From: Bacteroides sp. 43_108
GTDB taxonomy: Bacteria; Bacteroidota; Bacteroidia; Bacteroidales; Bacteroidaceae
Direction: 5' to 3'
Length of the DNA stretch: 9,010 nt
Assembly (NCBI GenBank): GCA_001915545.1
Contig: MNQS01000174.1
Location: 1 to 9,010, forward strand
The notes beneath the pieces were generated by a model. It saw only the letters and a list, made by a program, of their open reading frames with translations. It was not told where the DNA came from and did no database searches. A program made the translations under genes and the position numbers. This document shows positions 1 to 5,973 of the stretch, piece by piece (position 1 is the first letter of the stretch; every line of letters starts with the position of its first letter).

Positions 1-1
1 T

Positions 2-1615
2 GAGATCGGATTGTTGAAGGAGGATGTGCTGGCGACAAAGGAACTTGCCAAACTGAGTGCCGTCATCGCGTTGGTCAACCGGAATTTCGGGCAGGAACTT
101 ACTATCGGGCGTATTACGCAGGATATGCTGGAAGACGGGAAGACCTACCGACTGCTCTCGGACGGCAACACGCAGAATGTGTTCCAGTTCTCTTCGCCGG
201 GCATTACCCGGTTTATCCAGGATGTACAGCCGGAGTGTATCGAGGACCTGATCGCCATCAATGCCCTGTACCGTCCCGCCACACTCGACATCGGTGCCAC
301 CGATGATTATGTCCGTTTCAGGCGTGGCGAAGTGGCCCCGGTCTATAACTACGGCTGTTATGAAGCAACGAAGAACACTTTCGGAATCATGGTCTACCAG
401 GAGCAGTTCATGTCCGTTGCTCATACGCTCGGGGGATTCGACCTCGGGAAGACCGACTATCTGCGCAAGGCCATAGGAAAGAAGAAAGCCGACCTGATGG
501 CCACGCTGAAGGCGGACTTCATTGCCGGAGCCGTCGGGAACGGATGCCCGGACTATGAGGCGGAGGAAATCTGGCACAAGATAGAGGTAGCCGGGAAATA
601 TTCGTTCAACCGTTCCCATGCCGCGGCATACGCCCTTACAGCCTATTGCGGGGCATGGCTCAAGGCCAATTACCCCTCGGCATTCTACACGGTGGCATTG
701 CAATGGGCGGACGACAAGGAGATTCCTTCGTTGATGGCGGAGATGGAACGCTGCTCGTCGGCCAAGATCGTGCCGCCGGACATCAACCGCTCCGGGACGG
801 AGTTCTTCACCGACTATGCCACCGATGAAATCTTCTGGTCGCTTACCCGTATCAAACAGGTCGGTGTCAAGACAGTGGAATACATCGTCACGGAACGCGA
901 CCGGGGCGGGGCATATACCGGTATCGAGAACTTCATCCACCGCATATTCCGTTACAAACTCAAGAAATACAGTTACTGGGACGACCCCGACAACGCGGAA
1001 GAGGCCGTGAAAGTCCCCGTGAACGCCCGGCATGTCAAGCACATGATCCTTGCCGGATGCTTCGACCGTATCGAAAAAGTCGGGGCGGTTACCGAACGCT
1101 GCGCGCTGCTCGAACGCGCAGCACGGGAACTGGGATTCTCCCTTTCTGAAAAAGACTTCCCGCAGGACATGCGCGGGCGGCATTTCTTCTGGTCGCAGCA
1201 GCAGATTGCCGTGTCGGGCATAGGCAGCATCGATTATCGCCGCATCTTCAACAATTCGGAAGCCCGCAGGCAGGTCAAGGGAAAAGCCTCTTACCTGACC
1301 CTGGACGAGGTGGCACGGGACGAGAACGACGGCAGGCGTGCGACTGTCTGCGCCACGGTGGTGGATGTAACCGAACATACCTACAAGGACAGGGAGACGG
1401 GAAGCCGGAAGCGTTTCGCCAAGCTGACACTCTCCCAGAACAACCGTCTGGCGGAATGTGTATGCTGGAACGACTATTACATGGAACACCACACCGTGAT
1501 CCAGTCGCTCAAAGACCGGGTGGTCATCCTCACTGCCGTCATCCGTTACAGCGACTACAACGGATGCAATACATTACAGACCTATAGGAACTCATTGTTA
1601 TTCATTCAATCCTGA
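2..1615 (+). CDS. dnaE: DNA polymerase III alpha subunit, DnaE type, 3' part (5' end outside window)
   Basis: This is the C-terminal 537 codons of a replicative C-family polymerase; the frame is open to the left edge, so the TTG at 11 is not the start. The catalytic PHP and first palm aspartates must lie upstream. The segment aligns by eye with E. coli DnaE: LLKEDVL at nt 11-31 matches the KFDFLGL motif and keeps the third catalytic aspartate (codon 23-25); INALYRPA, GIMVYQEQ and the K-AIGKKK block follow, then NRSHAAAYAL near nt 605-635. After PPDINRSG comes a helix-hairpin-helix segment (IKQVGVKTVEYI, nt about 853-888) and a C-terminal OB-fold-like domain (nt about 1315-1600). The product would synthesise DNA, perhaps for a phage or plasmid replicon. 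A proofreading exonuclease gene begins 6 nt after its stop, as expected for partners. It could be a divergent DnaE2-like copy, but the attached exonuclease and phage genes favour a mobile-element polymerase. Confidence 0.93.
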   Translation, partial: EIGLLKEDVLATKELAKLSAVIALVNRNFGQELTIGRITQDMLEDGKTYRLLSDGNTQNVFQFSSPGITRFIQDVQPECIEDLIAINALYRPATLDIGATDDYVRFRRGEVAPVYNYGCYEATKNTFGIMVYQEQFMSVAHTLGGFDLGKTDYLRKAIGKKKADLMATLKADFIAGAVGNGCPDYEAEEIWHKIEVAGKYSFNRSHAAAYALTAYCGAWLKANYPSAFYTVALQWADDKEIPSLMAEMERCSSAKIVPPDINRSGTEFFTDYATDEIFWSLTRIKQVGVKTVEYIVTERDRGGAYTGIENFIHRIFRYKLKKYSYWDDPDNAEEAVKVPVNARHVKHMILAGCFDRIEKVGAVTERCALLERAARELGFSLSEKDFPQDMRGRHFFWSQQQIAVSGIGSIDYRRIFNNSEARRQVKGKASYLTLDEVARDENDGRRATVCATVVDVTEHTYKDRETGSRKRFAKLTLSQNNRLAECVCWNDYYMEHHTVIQSLKDRVVILTAVIRYSDYNGCNTLQTYRNSLLFIQS

Positions 1616-1621
1616 AAAGAT

Positions 1622-2389
1622 ATGGCACCCAAGACAGAACAGAAGATATATGTAGGCATCGGGCTGGACTTCGAGACCGGAGGGCTGGACTGCCGTGAAT
1701 GCGCCTGTACACAGATCGCCCTGCAAGCCGTCCGTTTCGACACATGGCAGGTATTCGACCGCTATCAGGCGTATATCGCCCCCTACGGGAAACAGGACGC
1801 GGGGCTTCCCCGACGCAAGGTGTTGCGTACCCGCCATGAACAGGCGAAAGAACCGGAATATGTCCCGATGAAGTACGAACAGACGGCATTGGACTATTCC
1901 GCCATTACCATGGAGATGCTGCGCACACAGGGTGTGGACATGAAGAAAGTCGCCGGAGAAGTCATCGCCTTCGCCAAACGCAGCACCCTCTCGAAGGGCT
2001 ATCAGTGCAAGCCCGTGCTGGTCGGACAGAACATCGCTTTCGATATCGGATTCCTGCAACAGCTGATGAACTATGCCGGACTGGCCGCCGAGTTTGAAAA
2101 GACCTTTTCCGGTACCAAGGACTATTACGGCAACTTCCAGCCGCACTACATCGACACGCTTGTCATGGGACGGTTGGCTTTTGCCGCTGATCCGGAGGTT
2201 ACTTCGTATAAACTGGAACTGGTAGCCTCAAAATTGGGGGTGGAACTGGACGATGCCCACGATGCGGCTGCGGATGTGACGGCCACGCTTGACATCCTGG
2301 GGGTCTATACCTCCCGTCTGCGCCAGACGGAAGGGGCGGCAATCGCTACACAGAAGAAAGAGAAAACCCGTAAATATTTCAAGATATGA
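1622..2389 (+). CDS. DEDDh 3'-5' exonuclease, DnaQ/epsilon-like proofreading subunit
   Basis: The 255-aa product carries the three exonuclease motifs of the DEDDh family. Exo I is GLDFETGG with D16 and E18, Exo II is GQNIAFDIGFL with D141, and Exo III is HDAAAD with H213 and D218. These residues bind two metal ions and hydrolyse 3'-terminal nucleotides. An insertion of about 60 residues between Exo I and Exo II (residues 55-115) makes it longer than the DnaQ core of about 180 residues. The C-terminal tail is short and basic (KKEKTRKYFKI) and shows no clear clamp-binding motif. The ATG lies 6 nt after the polymerase stop, and its TGA overlaps the next start as ATGA, so the genes are probably co-translated. 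The likely role is proofreading for the adjacent polymerase. RNase T-like or general DNA-repair exonuclease activity is an alternative. Confidence 0.9.
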   Translation: MAPKTEQKIYVGIGLDFETGGLDCRECACTQIALQAVRFDTWQVFDRYQAYIAPYGKQDAGLPRRKVLRTRHEQAKEPEYVPMKYEQTALDYSAITMEMLRTQGVDMKKVAGEVIAFAKRSTLSKGYQCKPVLVGQNIAFDIGFLQQLMNYAGLAAEFEKTFSGTKDYYGNFQPHYIDTLVMGRLAFAADPEVTSYKLELVASKLGVELDDAHDAAADVTATLDILGVYTSRLRQTEGAAIATQKKEKTRKYFKI

Positions 2390-2568
2390 GTATGGACACG
2401 AATAAGGAAGCCCAAGGCATTGACCGGGAACAGATTCCCGAGACCATTACATTCCGTACGGCGGACCGGATGACCTACGGGGCGCTGGGCTATGACGGGA
2501 ACGAACTGATGGCGTTCATATCGGGCTACGACCTGGAAATCAAGTTCAACCTGCGGTCAACTCGCTAG
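2386..2568 (+). CDS. Hypothetical protein, 60 aa as read; probable 5' part of a frameshifted gene
   Basis: I do not recognise the family. The start ATG overlaps the exonuclease stop (ATGA), and a second in-frame ATG follows two codons later. The product reads as a soluble protein with a predicted mixed alpha/beta segment (TITFRTADRMTYGALGYDG, then ELMAFISGYDLEIKFNLR). The last three codons before the TAG (STR) look out of place. The -1 frame stays open across this point and continues as a plausible alanine-rich helix ending at 2741. There is no start codon in that frame after its previous stop at 2508-2510. The simplest reading is one gene of about 118 codons with one base lost, or two gained, near 2554-2557. 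No X-XXY-YYZ slippery heptamer is visible there, which argues against programmed frameshifting. Confidence 0.6.
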   Translation: MSMDTNKEAQGIDREQIPETITFRTADRMTYGALGYDGNELMAFISGYDLEIKFNLRSTR

Positions 2569-2741
2569 CGGATGCGGAGGCGTGTGCCGATGCGTTGGCC
2601 CAGGTATTCTATGACGCATTAATGGAGCAGTTGCTCAATGAAAAGGCGGATTTTGTAAAACCTCCGGGATACAAACCCGCTACTCTTTCAGAAAAGGAAG
2701 GAAGAACCGATGTCAGACAAGATAACGAACACGCAGGATAG
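2556..2741 (+). pseudogene. Out-of-frame 3' part of the 2386 gene
   Basis: In the frame -1 to the upstream gene, the reading is VNSLADAEACADALAQVFYD, then ALMEQLLNEKADFVKPPGYK and a charged tail, stopping at TAG 2739-2741. The first 35 residues form a convincing amphipathic helix pattern with GC-rich third positions like the neighbouring genes, so this looks like coding sequence, not noise. It has no start codon of its own. It overlaps the start of the next gene (2710) by 32 nt, a long overlap but not unusual in this compact unit. I read it as the C-terminal half of the preceding gene. A sequencing error would make the whole a normal gene. Confidence 0.5.
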
Positions 2742-3231
2742 GCCGGAAGAGAAACCGCTCACGGAGCAGGAGCTGCAATTCTGCAACCTCTATGTGAACG
2801 GCGGGCTGGAATATGCCGGACGGCCGAAAAAATGCTTTGTGGAGGTATTCGGTGAGGATACGGTGAAGAACCCGTATGCTTCGGCCAATTACCTGATGAA
2901 CAAACCGCATGTGCTGGCACATATCAAGGCATTGCTCTCCTCGGAACGGTTCGAGATGGAGACGATGGCTGTAAAGCTGCAGGTGACCGAGACTCTCAAG
3001 GCAATCATGGACGAGACGGCCACTTCGGACTATACAGACCGTTTCGGTGTGCCGCTCTCTCCGGCACCGCTCAGGGCCGTGTCGGTCAATGCCGCCAAGG
3101 CGCTGATGGATATCTTCCCCATCAGGCACAAGGAGGAGAACCGCCTGCGTATCGAAGGCAGCGACGGCAATGTTATCTTCAATGTAATCGTACCCCAAAA
3201 TCCTGTAAAAGATGGCGAAGCGGAAACGTAA
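2710..3231 (+). CDS. terS: Phage terminase small subunit-like protein
   Basis: The 173-aa product resembles small terminase subunits, which bind the packaging site and hand the DNA to the large subunit for cutting and packaging. Residues 17-78 match the usual N-terminal helix-turn-helix block: LTEQELQFCNLYV, an aromatic/glycine segment (GGLEYAGRPKKCFVEVFG), then NPYASANYLMNKPHVLAHIK, which parallels the common 'A...LL.n..v..yi..L' helix. Helices around residues 85-135 would support oligomerisation, and the tail (FNVIVPQNP) is a beta-type segment. The purine-rich stretch AAAAGGAAGGAAG lies just before the ATG and may act as a ribosome site. The 3' end overlaps the next small gene by 20 nt. Oddly, no large-subunit ATPase follows within the window. 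A more general phage DNA-binding protein is the alternative. Confidence 0.7.
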   Translation: MSDKITNTQDRPEEKPLTEQELQFCNLYVNGGLEYAGRPKKCFVEVFGEDTVKNPYASANYLMNKPHVLAHIKALLSSERFEMETMAVKLQVTETLKAIMDETATSDYTDRFGVPLSPAPLRAVSVNAAKALMDIFPIRHKEENRLRIEGSDGNVIFNVIVPQNPVKDGEAET

Positions 3232-3370
3232 AATCACTAAGGAAGAAATCGCCTGGTGGGTCTATCTGGCGATGATGATCGCGCTTGTCATCTATGGGTT
3301 CCGGGATAGTGCGGCAGCCGAGACTCTGCTGAGGGCTATCAGGGACGCATTCTCACTTTTAATGGAATAA
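3212..3370 (+). CDS. Small single-helix membrane protein, 52 aa
   Basis: This short gene is easily missed. It starts with ATG inside the end of the terminase-like gene (20-nt overlap) and stops with TAA three bases before the next ATG. The product begins with a strongly basic stretch (MAKRKRKITK), followed by one predicted transmembrane helix at about residues 14-30 (AWWVYLAMMIALVIYGF) and an amphipathic helical tail (AETLLRAIRDAFSLLME). The positive-inside rule puts the N-terminus in the cytoplasm. Codon use and the tight packing against both neighbours support it as real. Its place among phage genes makes a holin-like or membrane-accessory role possible, but one helix and its position give no proof. 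I do not recognise a named family. Confidence 0.65.
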   Translation: MAKRKRKITKEEIAWWVYLAMMIALVIYGFRDSAAAETLLRAIRDAFSLLME

Positions 3371-3373
3371 GAT

Positions 3374-3673
3374 ATGGAACAACTCAAAGAATTTGTAATG
3401 AAGTACTTCAAGATCATTGTCGTGGTACTCTCGTTCTCGCTGACACTGTACATACAGCATGTCAACAACACCGCCCAAATTGCAGAACTGGAAACCAAAT
3501 GTATCGGTTTGGAAGTGGAAATCAAGAACCAGTATGACCGTATCAACGCCATGAAGCTGGACAAGTCCGTGTTCGAGGCAACCATGATGCAGCTCAACAC
3601 GGTACAGAATGACCTGCACGAAATCCGTGCCGATATCCGTGAACTTCTCAAATGTCAGGGAACGCACAAGTAA
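3374..3673 (+). CDS. Membrane-anchored coiled-coil protein, 99 aa, phage-associated
   Basis: The product has a short N-terminal cytoplasmic part, one transmembrane helix at about residues 11-28 (YFKIIVVVLSFSLTLYI), and then a long charged helix (about 33-95) with heptad-like spacing of L, I, V and M, such as IAELETKCIGLEVEIKNQYD. This topology is common among small phage membrane proteins, including XhlA-like and spanin-like proteins, but no specific signature is present. The ATG lies 3 nt after the stop of the 52-aa membrane gene, and the next gene follows after 7 nt, so it is part of the same transcript. It may partner with the neighbouring membrane proteins in lysis or membrane attachment; that is inference from layout. 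Confidence 0.75.
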   Translation: MEQLKEFVMKYFKIIVVVLSFSLTLYIQHVNNTAQIAELETKCIGLEVEIKNQYDRINAMKLDKSVFEATMMQLNTVQNDLHEIRADIRELLKCQGTHK

Positions 3674-3680
3674 AAACATC

Positions 3681-3902
3681 ATGGAAAGACCAGTTATGAA
3701 AAAGAATGCATACGTTACCATCATCGCTTCGCCTGAACTCTCCGAAATGAGGTTGGACGAACTGGTCGGTCGCCGTGGACTGGTCGTTGAAGACCTCCCG
3801 CAGAACCGAAAAAAGAACCGGGGCGGTCTTGTATTGTTGGAAGAAATCTATATGGATGAATTTCTGTGGTTCATCCCCGAAGAATCAGTATCATATGAGT
3901 AG
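3681..3902 (+). CDS. Small hypothetical phage-type protein, 73 aa
   Basis: I do not recognise a named family. I chose ATG 3681, 7 nt after the upstream stop; ATG 3696 (68 aa, beginning MKKNAYVTI) is nearly as good. The frame is open further upstream to 3609, but that would overlap the previous gene by 65 nt. The product has no membrane segment. It has alternating short hydrophobic strands (AYVTIIAS, GLVVEDL, GGLVLLEE, FLWFIPEESV) separated by basic turns (QNRKKNRGG), which suggests a small beta-barrel of the SH3 kind. It overlaps the next gene by 8 nt, consistent with translational coupling in the phage-like unit. Confidence 0.7.
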   Translation: MERPVMKKNAYVTIIASPELSEMRLDELVGRRGLVVEDLPQNRKKNRGGLVLLEEIYMDEFLWFIPEESVSYE

Positions 3903-4488
3903 ATTAAACAGAATACTTCTGGCAACGGTGTTGCTGCTCTGTAGCATCCTCTGGCTGCAGCACCGGCGGACAATACGCCTCACGGAAGAACGCGACCGAT
4001 TCCGCATGAACAGCACCGCACTGCTTTCCGATGTGAAGCGGATGCAGATCGATTCAGCGACGATGGTCCTCGATGCCAAGGCATTGCGGCTGACTATAGA
4101 TGAGTATAAAGAGTTCCGTGCCAAGGATGCCGAGACCATCGAAAGGCTAGGCGTGAAAATCAGGAACCTCGAAGTGGCTGCACGGCATGAAGTCGAAGTG
4201 AAAGCCCCGATAGATGCCGCCATCCGTGACACGCTCATTATCCGTGATACCGTTCCACTGCTGCGGCAGAAGGTGGAGATGGTTACACCGTATATCCAAC
4301 TTACCGGGTTGATCGAGAACAAACGGCTCAAAGGCGACATCAAAGTTCCGGTAACCCTCAATCAGGCGGTTTGGGTAGAATACAAGGGATGGTGGTTCTG
4401 GAAGCGTGTAAAGGCTATCCATCAGTCCATTTCCAGTGACAACCCGTATGTGGAAATCAGGTATTCGGAATATATACGCATACAGTGA
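3895..4488 (+). CDS. Membrane-anchored coiled-coil protein, 197 aa (i-spanin-like topology)
   Basis: The start is ATG 3895, overlapping the previous stop by 8 nt. The frame extends to 3775, but that part lies over the upstream gene in another frame. The N-terminus is basic (MSRLNR), followed by one transmembrane helix at about residues 7-21 (ILLATVLLLCSILWL). A long charged, heptad-like helix follows (about 25-110), containing TEERDRFRMNS and ETIERLGVKIRNLEV. The C-terminal domain is beta-rich and aromatic (VWVEYKGWWFWKRVKAIH, then NPYVEIRYSEYIRIQ). The N-in single-helix plus periplasmic coiled-coil plan resembles inner-membrane spanins such as Rz, but that is an analogy, not homology. It may belong to a Bacteroidetes phage domain-of-unknown-function family (possibly DUF6549), which I could not check. 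It is the last gene before a terminator hairpin. Confidence 0.78.
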   Translation: MSRLNRILLATVLLLCSILWLQHRRTIRLTEERDRFRMNSTALLSDVKRMQIDSATMVLDAKALRLTIDEYKEFRAKDAETIERLGVKIRNLEVAARHEVEVKAPIDAAIRDTLIIRDTVPLLRQKVEMVTPYIQLTGLIENKRLKGDIKVPVTLNQAVWVEYKGWWFWKRVKAIHQSISSDNPYVEIRYSEYIRIQ

Positions 4489-4512
4489 AAGAACATGTGT
4501 CTTTTATATGTG

Positions 4513-4550
4513 AAAAGTTCCTGTGACGCCGGTGCGCCAAGGGACTTTTT
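4513..4550 (+). terminator. Likely intrinsic terminator of the phage-like unit
   Basis: The arms AAAAGTTCC (4513-4521) and GGGACTTTT (4541-4549) can form a 9-bp stem with one G-U pair and a 19-nt loop that is itself GC-rich. A run of T (4546-4550) and a further GCTTTT follow. It lies 24 nt after the last phage-like gene and before the recombinase fragment, which is where the + transcript should end. Confidence 0.6.
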
Positions 4551-4573
4551 GCTTTTAGATGTGTTAAAGGCAG

Positions 4574-4585
4574 ATGAATATTCAT
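4574..4585. repeat. Perfect 12-bp palindrome ATGAATATTCAT
   Basis: The site is a perfect palindrome in the 153-nt gap between the phage-like unit and the recombinase fragment. Its right part, ATATTCATG (4578-4586), recurs at 4636-4644 across the recombinase start codon, with the surrounding CAGAT...CAA partly conserved. It could be an operator for the recombinase gene or part of a recombination site. AT-rich palindromes of this length also arise by chance. Confidence 0.3.
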
Positions 4586-4641
4586 GCAATGGTTTCCCCG
4601 GGATTAGTTTTCAGGTGAAAAATTAAATAACAGATATATTC

Positions 4642-4912
4642 ATGGCAACAATAAAAGTTAAATTCCGTGCCTCTTCCGTCGAGATGAAGGAAGGCTCGCT
4701 CTACTATCAAGTGATTCACAACCGTCTGGCAAGACAAGTACATACCGGCTACAAGCTTTTTCCCTCGGAATGGGATGCCGGCATTTCCGAGATCGTGATG
4801 GATTCCGGCACGGAAGGGGGGGCGCAGGAATTACCTGCTCTCCGTGAAGACTGCCCTAGCAGAAAACTTGTCCCGTTTGAGAAGCATCATCGCACAGCAG
4901 GGATGTTTTTAG
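4642..4912 (+). pseudogene. Tyrosine recombinase (integrase), N-terminal remnant, frameshifted and truncated
   Basis: The first 58 codons read MATIKVKFRASSVEMKEGSL, then YYQVIHNRLARQVHTGYKLF and PSEWD. This is the arm-type DNA-binding N-terminus typical of Bacteroidetes tyrosine recombinases. The frame then changes at a run of seven G (4816-4822). Reading on in the +1 frame gives RRNYLLSVKTALAENLSRLR followed by SIIAQQG, the expected continuation of this family, up to about 4903, then a stop at 4910-4912. So one extra G, probably from slippage, broke the frame, and the rest of the gene (about 300 codons with the catalytic R-H-R-Y residues) is missing. In the uncorrected frame translation would run on to 5217, but that tail is antisense to the WG lipoprotein gene and is not real. 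The breakpoint near 4903 marks the edge between the phage-like segment and the cargo region. Confidence 0.8.
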
Positions 4913-4955
4913 AAAGCCTTTCAAGCTCCCGTCCGTGTTTCGAAACGATAAATAT

Positions 4956-5039
4956 CTATGTATCTGACGCATGTATTGTCTCGTTCATCCATAAACCCAA
5001 ATCGGTTTCCCTTGCGGCATTTTCAAGTCTCTCAAGTAA
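4956..5039 (-). pseudogene. Possible C-terminal remnant of a nuclease-like (SNase family) gene
   Basis: On the minus strand a 27-codon stretch reads LLERLENAARETDLGLWMNE, then TIHASDT and a stop (4956-4958). The pattern L..LE.AAR....GLW resembles the C-terminal helix of staphylococcal-nuclease-like proteins, where 'A....GLW' is common. It has no start codon, and the frame is open only as far as 5064, overlapping the end of the WG lipoprotein gene in a different frame. It may be a remnant left at the recombinase breakpoint, a frameshifted tail of the lipoprotein gene, or chance. The evidence is a short motif only. Confidence 0.22.
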
Positions 5040-5041
5040 GA

Positions 5042-5392
5042 CTATTGTTGTCTGTTTTCTTCACTTCTATTCCCTTTCTTGTCGATGTAATACCATTCGT
5101 CGCTTTTCCAATAGTGGTATTCTCCGTCCGAACCCGGCACTTCTTTCATTTCTCCCTTGTCGGTTACTTTTGCCTTGCCGTTCTCGAATGGGAAGCCGAA
5201 GGCGAAGCGGGGCTTGATGACCGTCCTGCCGCTTTCGTCCGCGTACCCGATACGCCCTCGCTTGTCCACGATACGGTACAATCCCTCGCTGACATAATCG
5301 TTGCCATTGTCACATTGAAACACGCCGTAGTGTTTCATGGAACTGCAACCGCATAATAACATTATCACAATTATCGTTGGAATTTTGCTCAT
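5042..5392 (-). CDS. WG-repeat lipoprotein, 116 aa
   Basis: The N-terminus is a lipoprotein signal (MSKIPTIIVIMLLCGC) with the lipidated cysteine probably C16. The mature protein contains one clear WG-type repeat at about residues 37-81 (RIVDKRGRIGYADESGRTVI, then KPRFAFGFPFENGKAKV) and a partial second one (EWYYIDKKGNR, about 99-109). WG repeats form small beta repeats thought to bind proteins; here the usual W is Y. The product should sit in the cell envelope. It is the second gene of a minus-strand pair, 50 nt after the 131-aa membrane protein gene. Its C-terminus looks short, and another frame stays open past the stop, so a 3' truncation is possible. WG-repeat lipoproteins occur in Bacteroidales among effector-immunity cargo, so an immunity role is a reasonable guess, no more. 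Confidence 0.8.
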   Translation of the reverse strand: MSKIPTIIVIMLLCGCSSMKHYGVFQCDNGNDYVSEGLYRIVDKRGRIGYADESGRTVIKPRFAFGFPFENGKAKVTDKGEMKEVPGSDGEYHYWKSDEWYYIDKKGNRSEENRQQ

Positions 5393-5442
5393 TGTCTAAA
5401 TTTTAAAATATCAGAACCATAAACTATTACCATTCTTCCCGC

Positions 5443-5838
5443 TCATTGATACACAAAGAAAAGCCAATAGGCTATGCCCAAATTAATCAGAAACAGACCA
5501 AGCGGCAATAGTAACTGAAGCCAGAAATAGTTTTTATCCTTTCTTTCAGGATAAAGGCGGTAATAGGCACGCTCCCGCGCTTTGGTAAAGTACTTCTTTT
5601 CAATCTTTGAATACACCTCTACTGCTGCCCAGACCAAGCCGACAGACAAAGCTGACGGCAGCCACAACGGTATTACCCAGTATAGGAATCTTATTATAAG
5701 AAGCGAAGGGACAACAGCGAAAACCCACAAGAAGATAGCATCCAACGGCATAGACCACCTGTTGTGGATGCGTCGTATGCGACCCGCATAATACAGGTGG
5801 TCTATTATGCTGAACTTATATTTCCGTTTGAAAGCCAT
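5443..5838 (-). CDS. Three-helix membrane protein, 131 aa, paralogous family member A
   Basis: I do not recognise a named family. The product starts MAFKRKYKFSIIDHLYYAGR and has predicted transmembrane segments at about residues 33-53, 55-76 and 105-129, with a basic stretch between the second and third containing FTKARERAYYRLY (84-96). The same N-terminal pattern (K-Y-x-F-x-I-D-aromatic) and the same R-R/E-R-E-A/R-A...Y motif occur in the genes at 6879 and 7688, which shows that the three are paralogues. It reads towards the WG lipoprotein gene (50-nt gap) and shares a divergent 135-nt promoter region with the lipoprotein gene at 5974. Its likely location is the inner membrane. Immunity to a membrane-acting toxin is one possibility. 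Confidence 0.8.
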   Translation of the reverse strand: MAFKRKYKFSIIDHLYYAGRIRRIHNRWSMPLDAIFLWVFAVVPSLLIIRFLYWVIPLWLPSALSVGLVWAAVEVYSKIEKKYFTKARERAYYRLYPERKDKNYFWLQLLLPLGLFLINLGIAYWLFFVYQ

Positions 5839-5856
5839 AGCTGATTTCCATTTTTA

Positions 5857-5864
5857 CAAAAATA
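5857..5864 (-). promoter_or_regulatory. Candidate -7 element for the minus-strand pair
   Basis: Read on the minus strand, this is TATTTTTG, a full match to the Bacteroidetes -7 consensus TAnnTTTG. A TTTG that could serve as the -33 element lies at 5881-5884, 16 nt away, slightly shorter than the usual spacing. The start codon is 18 nt downstream (5838), giving a very short leader. Confidence 0.35.
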
Positions 5865-5941
5865 CTGTTTTTACGGCAGACAAAGAGCATCCGGCACATT
5901 GTTTTTCGGCATAACGTGGTGATTGAGTGGACGAAAAACAT

Positions 5942-5949
5942 TATTTTTG
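5942..5949 (+). promoter_or_regulatory. Candidate -7 element for the plus-strand lipoprotein operon
   Basis: The sequence TATTTTTG matches TAnnTTTG and is identical to the element of the divergent gene at 5857-5864. It ends 24 nt before the chosen ATG (5974). The nearest upstream TTG (5924-5926) is closer than the usual -33 spacing, so the promoter is only moderately supported. Confidence 0.35.
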
Positions 5950-5973
5950 CGTTCGGAATCACGATTATCGGCT

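Noticed and set aside
1598..2146. 182-codon open frame on the minus strand
   Set aside because: It lies antisense to the exonuclease gene, whose active-site motifs prove the + strand is coding; the long frame follows from GC-rich codon use.
2540..2568. Programmed -1 ribosomal frameshift
   Set aside because: No slippery heptamer is present near the frame change and no clear downstream hairpin is visible, so mutation or error is simpler.
2713..3237. 174-codon open frame on the minus strand
   Set aside because: It mirrors the terminase-like gene almost exactly and reads as a low-quality product with no recognisable domain.
3891..4361. 156-codon open frame on the minus strand
   Set aside because: It is antisense to the coiled-coil protein, is rich in S and R, and has no start context.
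4958..5356. 132-codon open frame on the plus strand
   Set aside because: It is antisense to the WG-repeat lipoprotein, which has a signal peptide and repeat motif; the hydrophobic product is a strand artefact.
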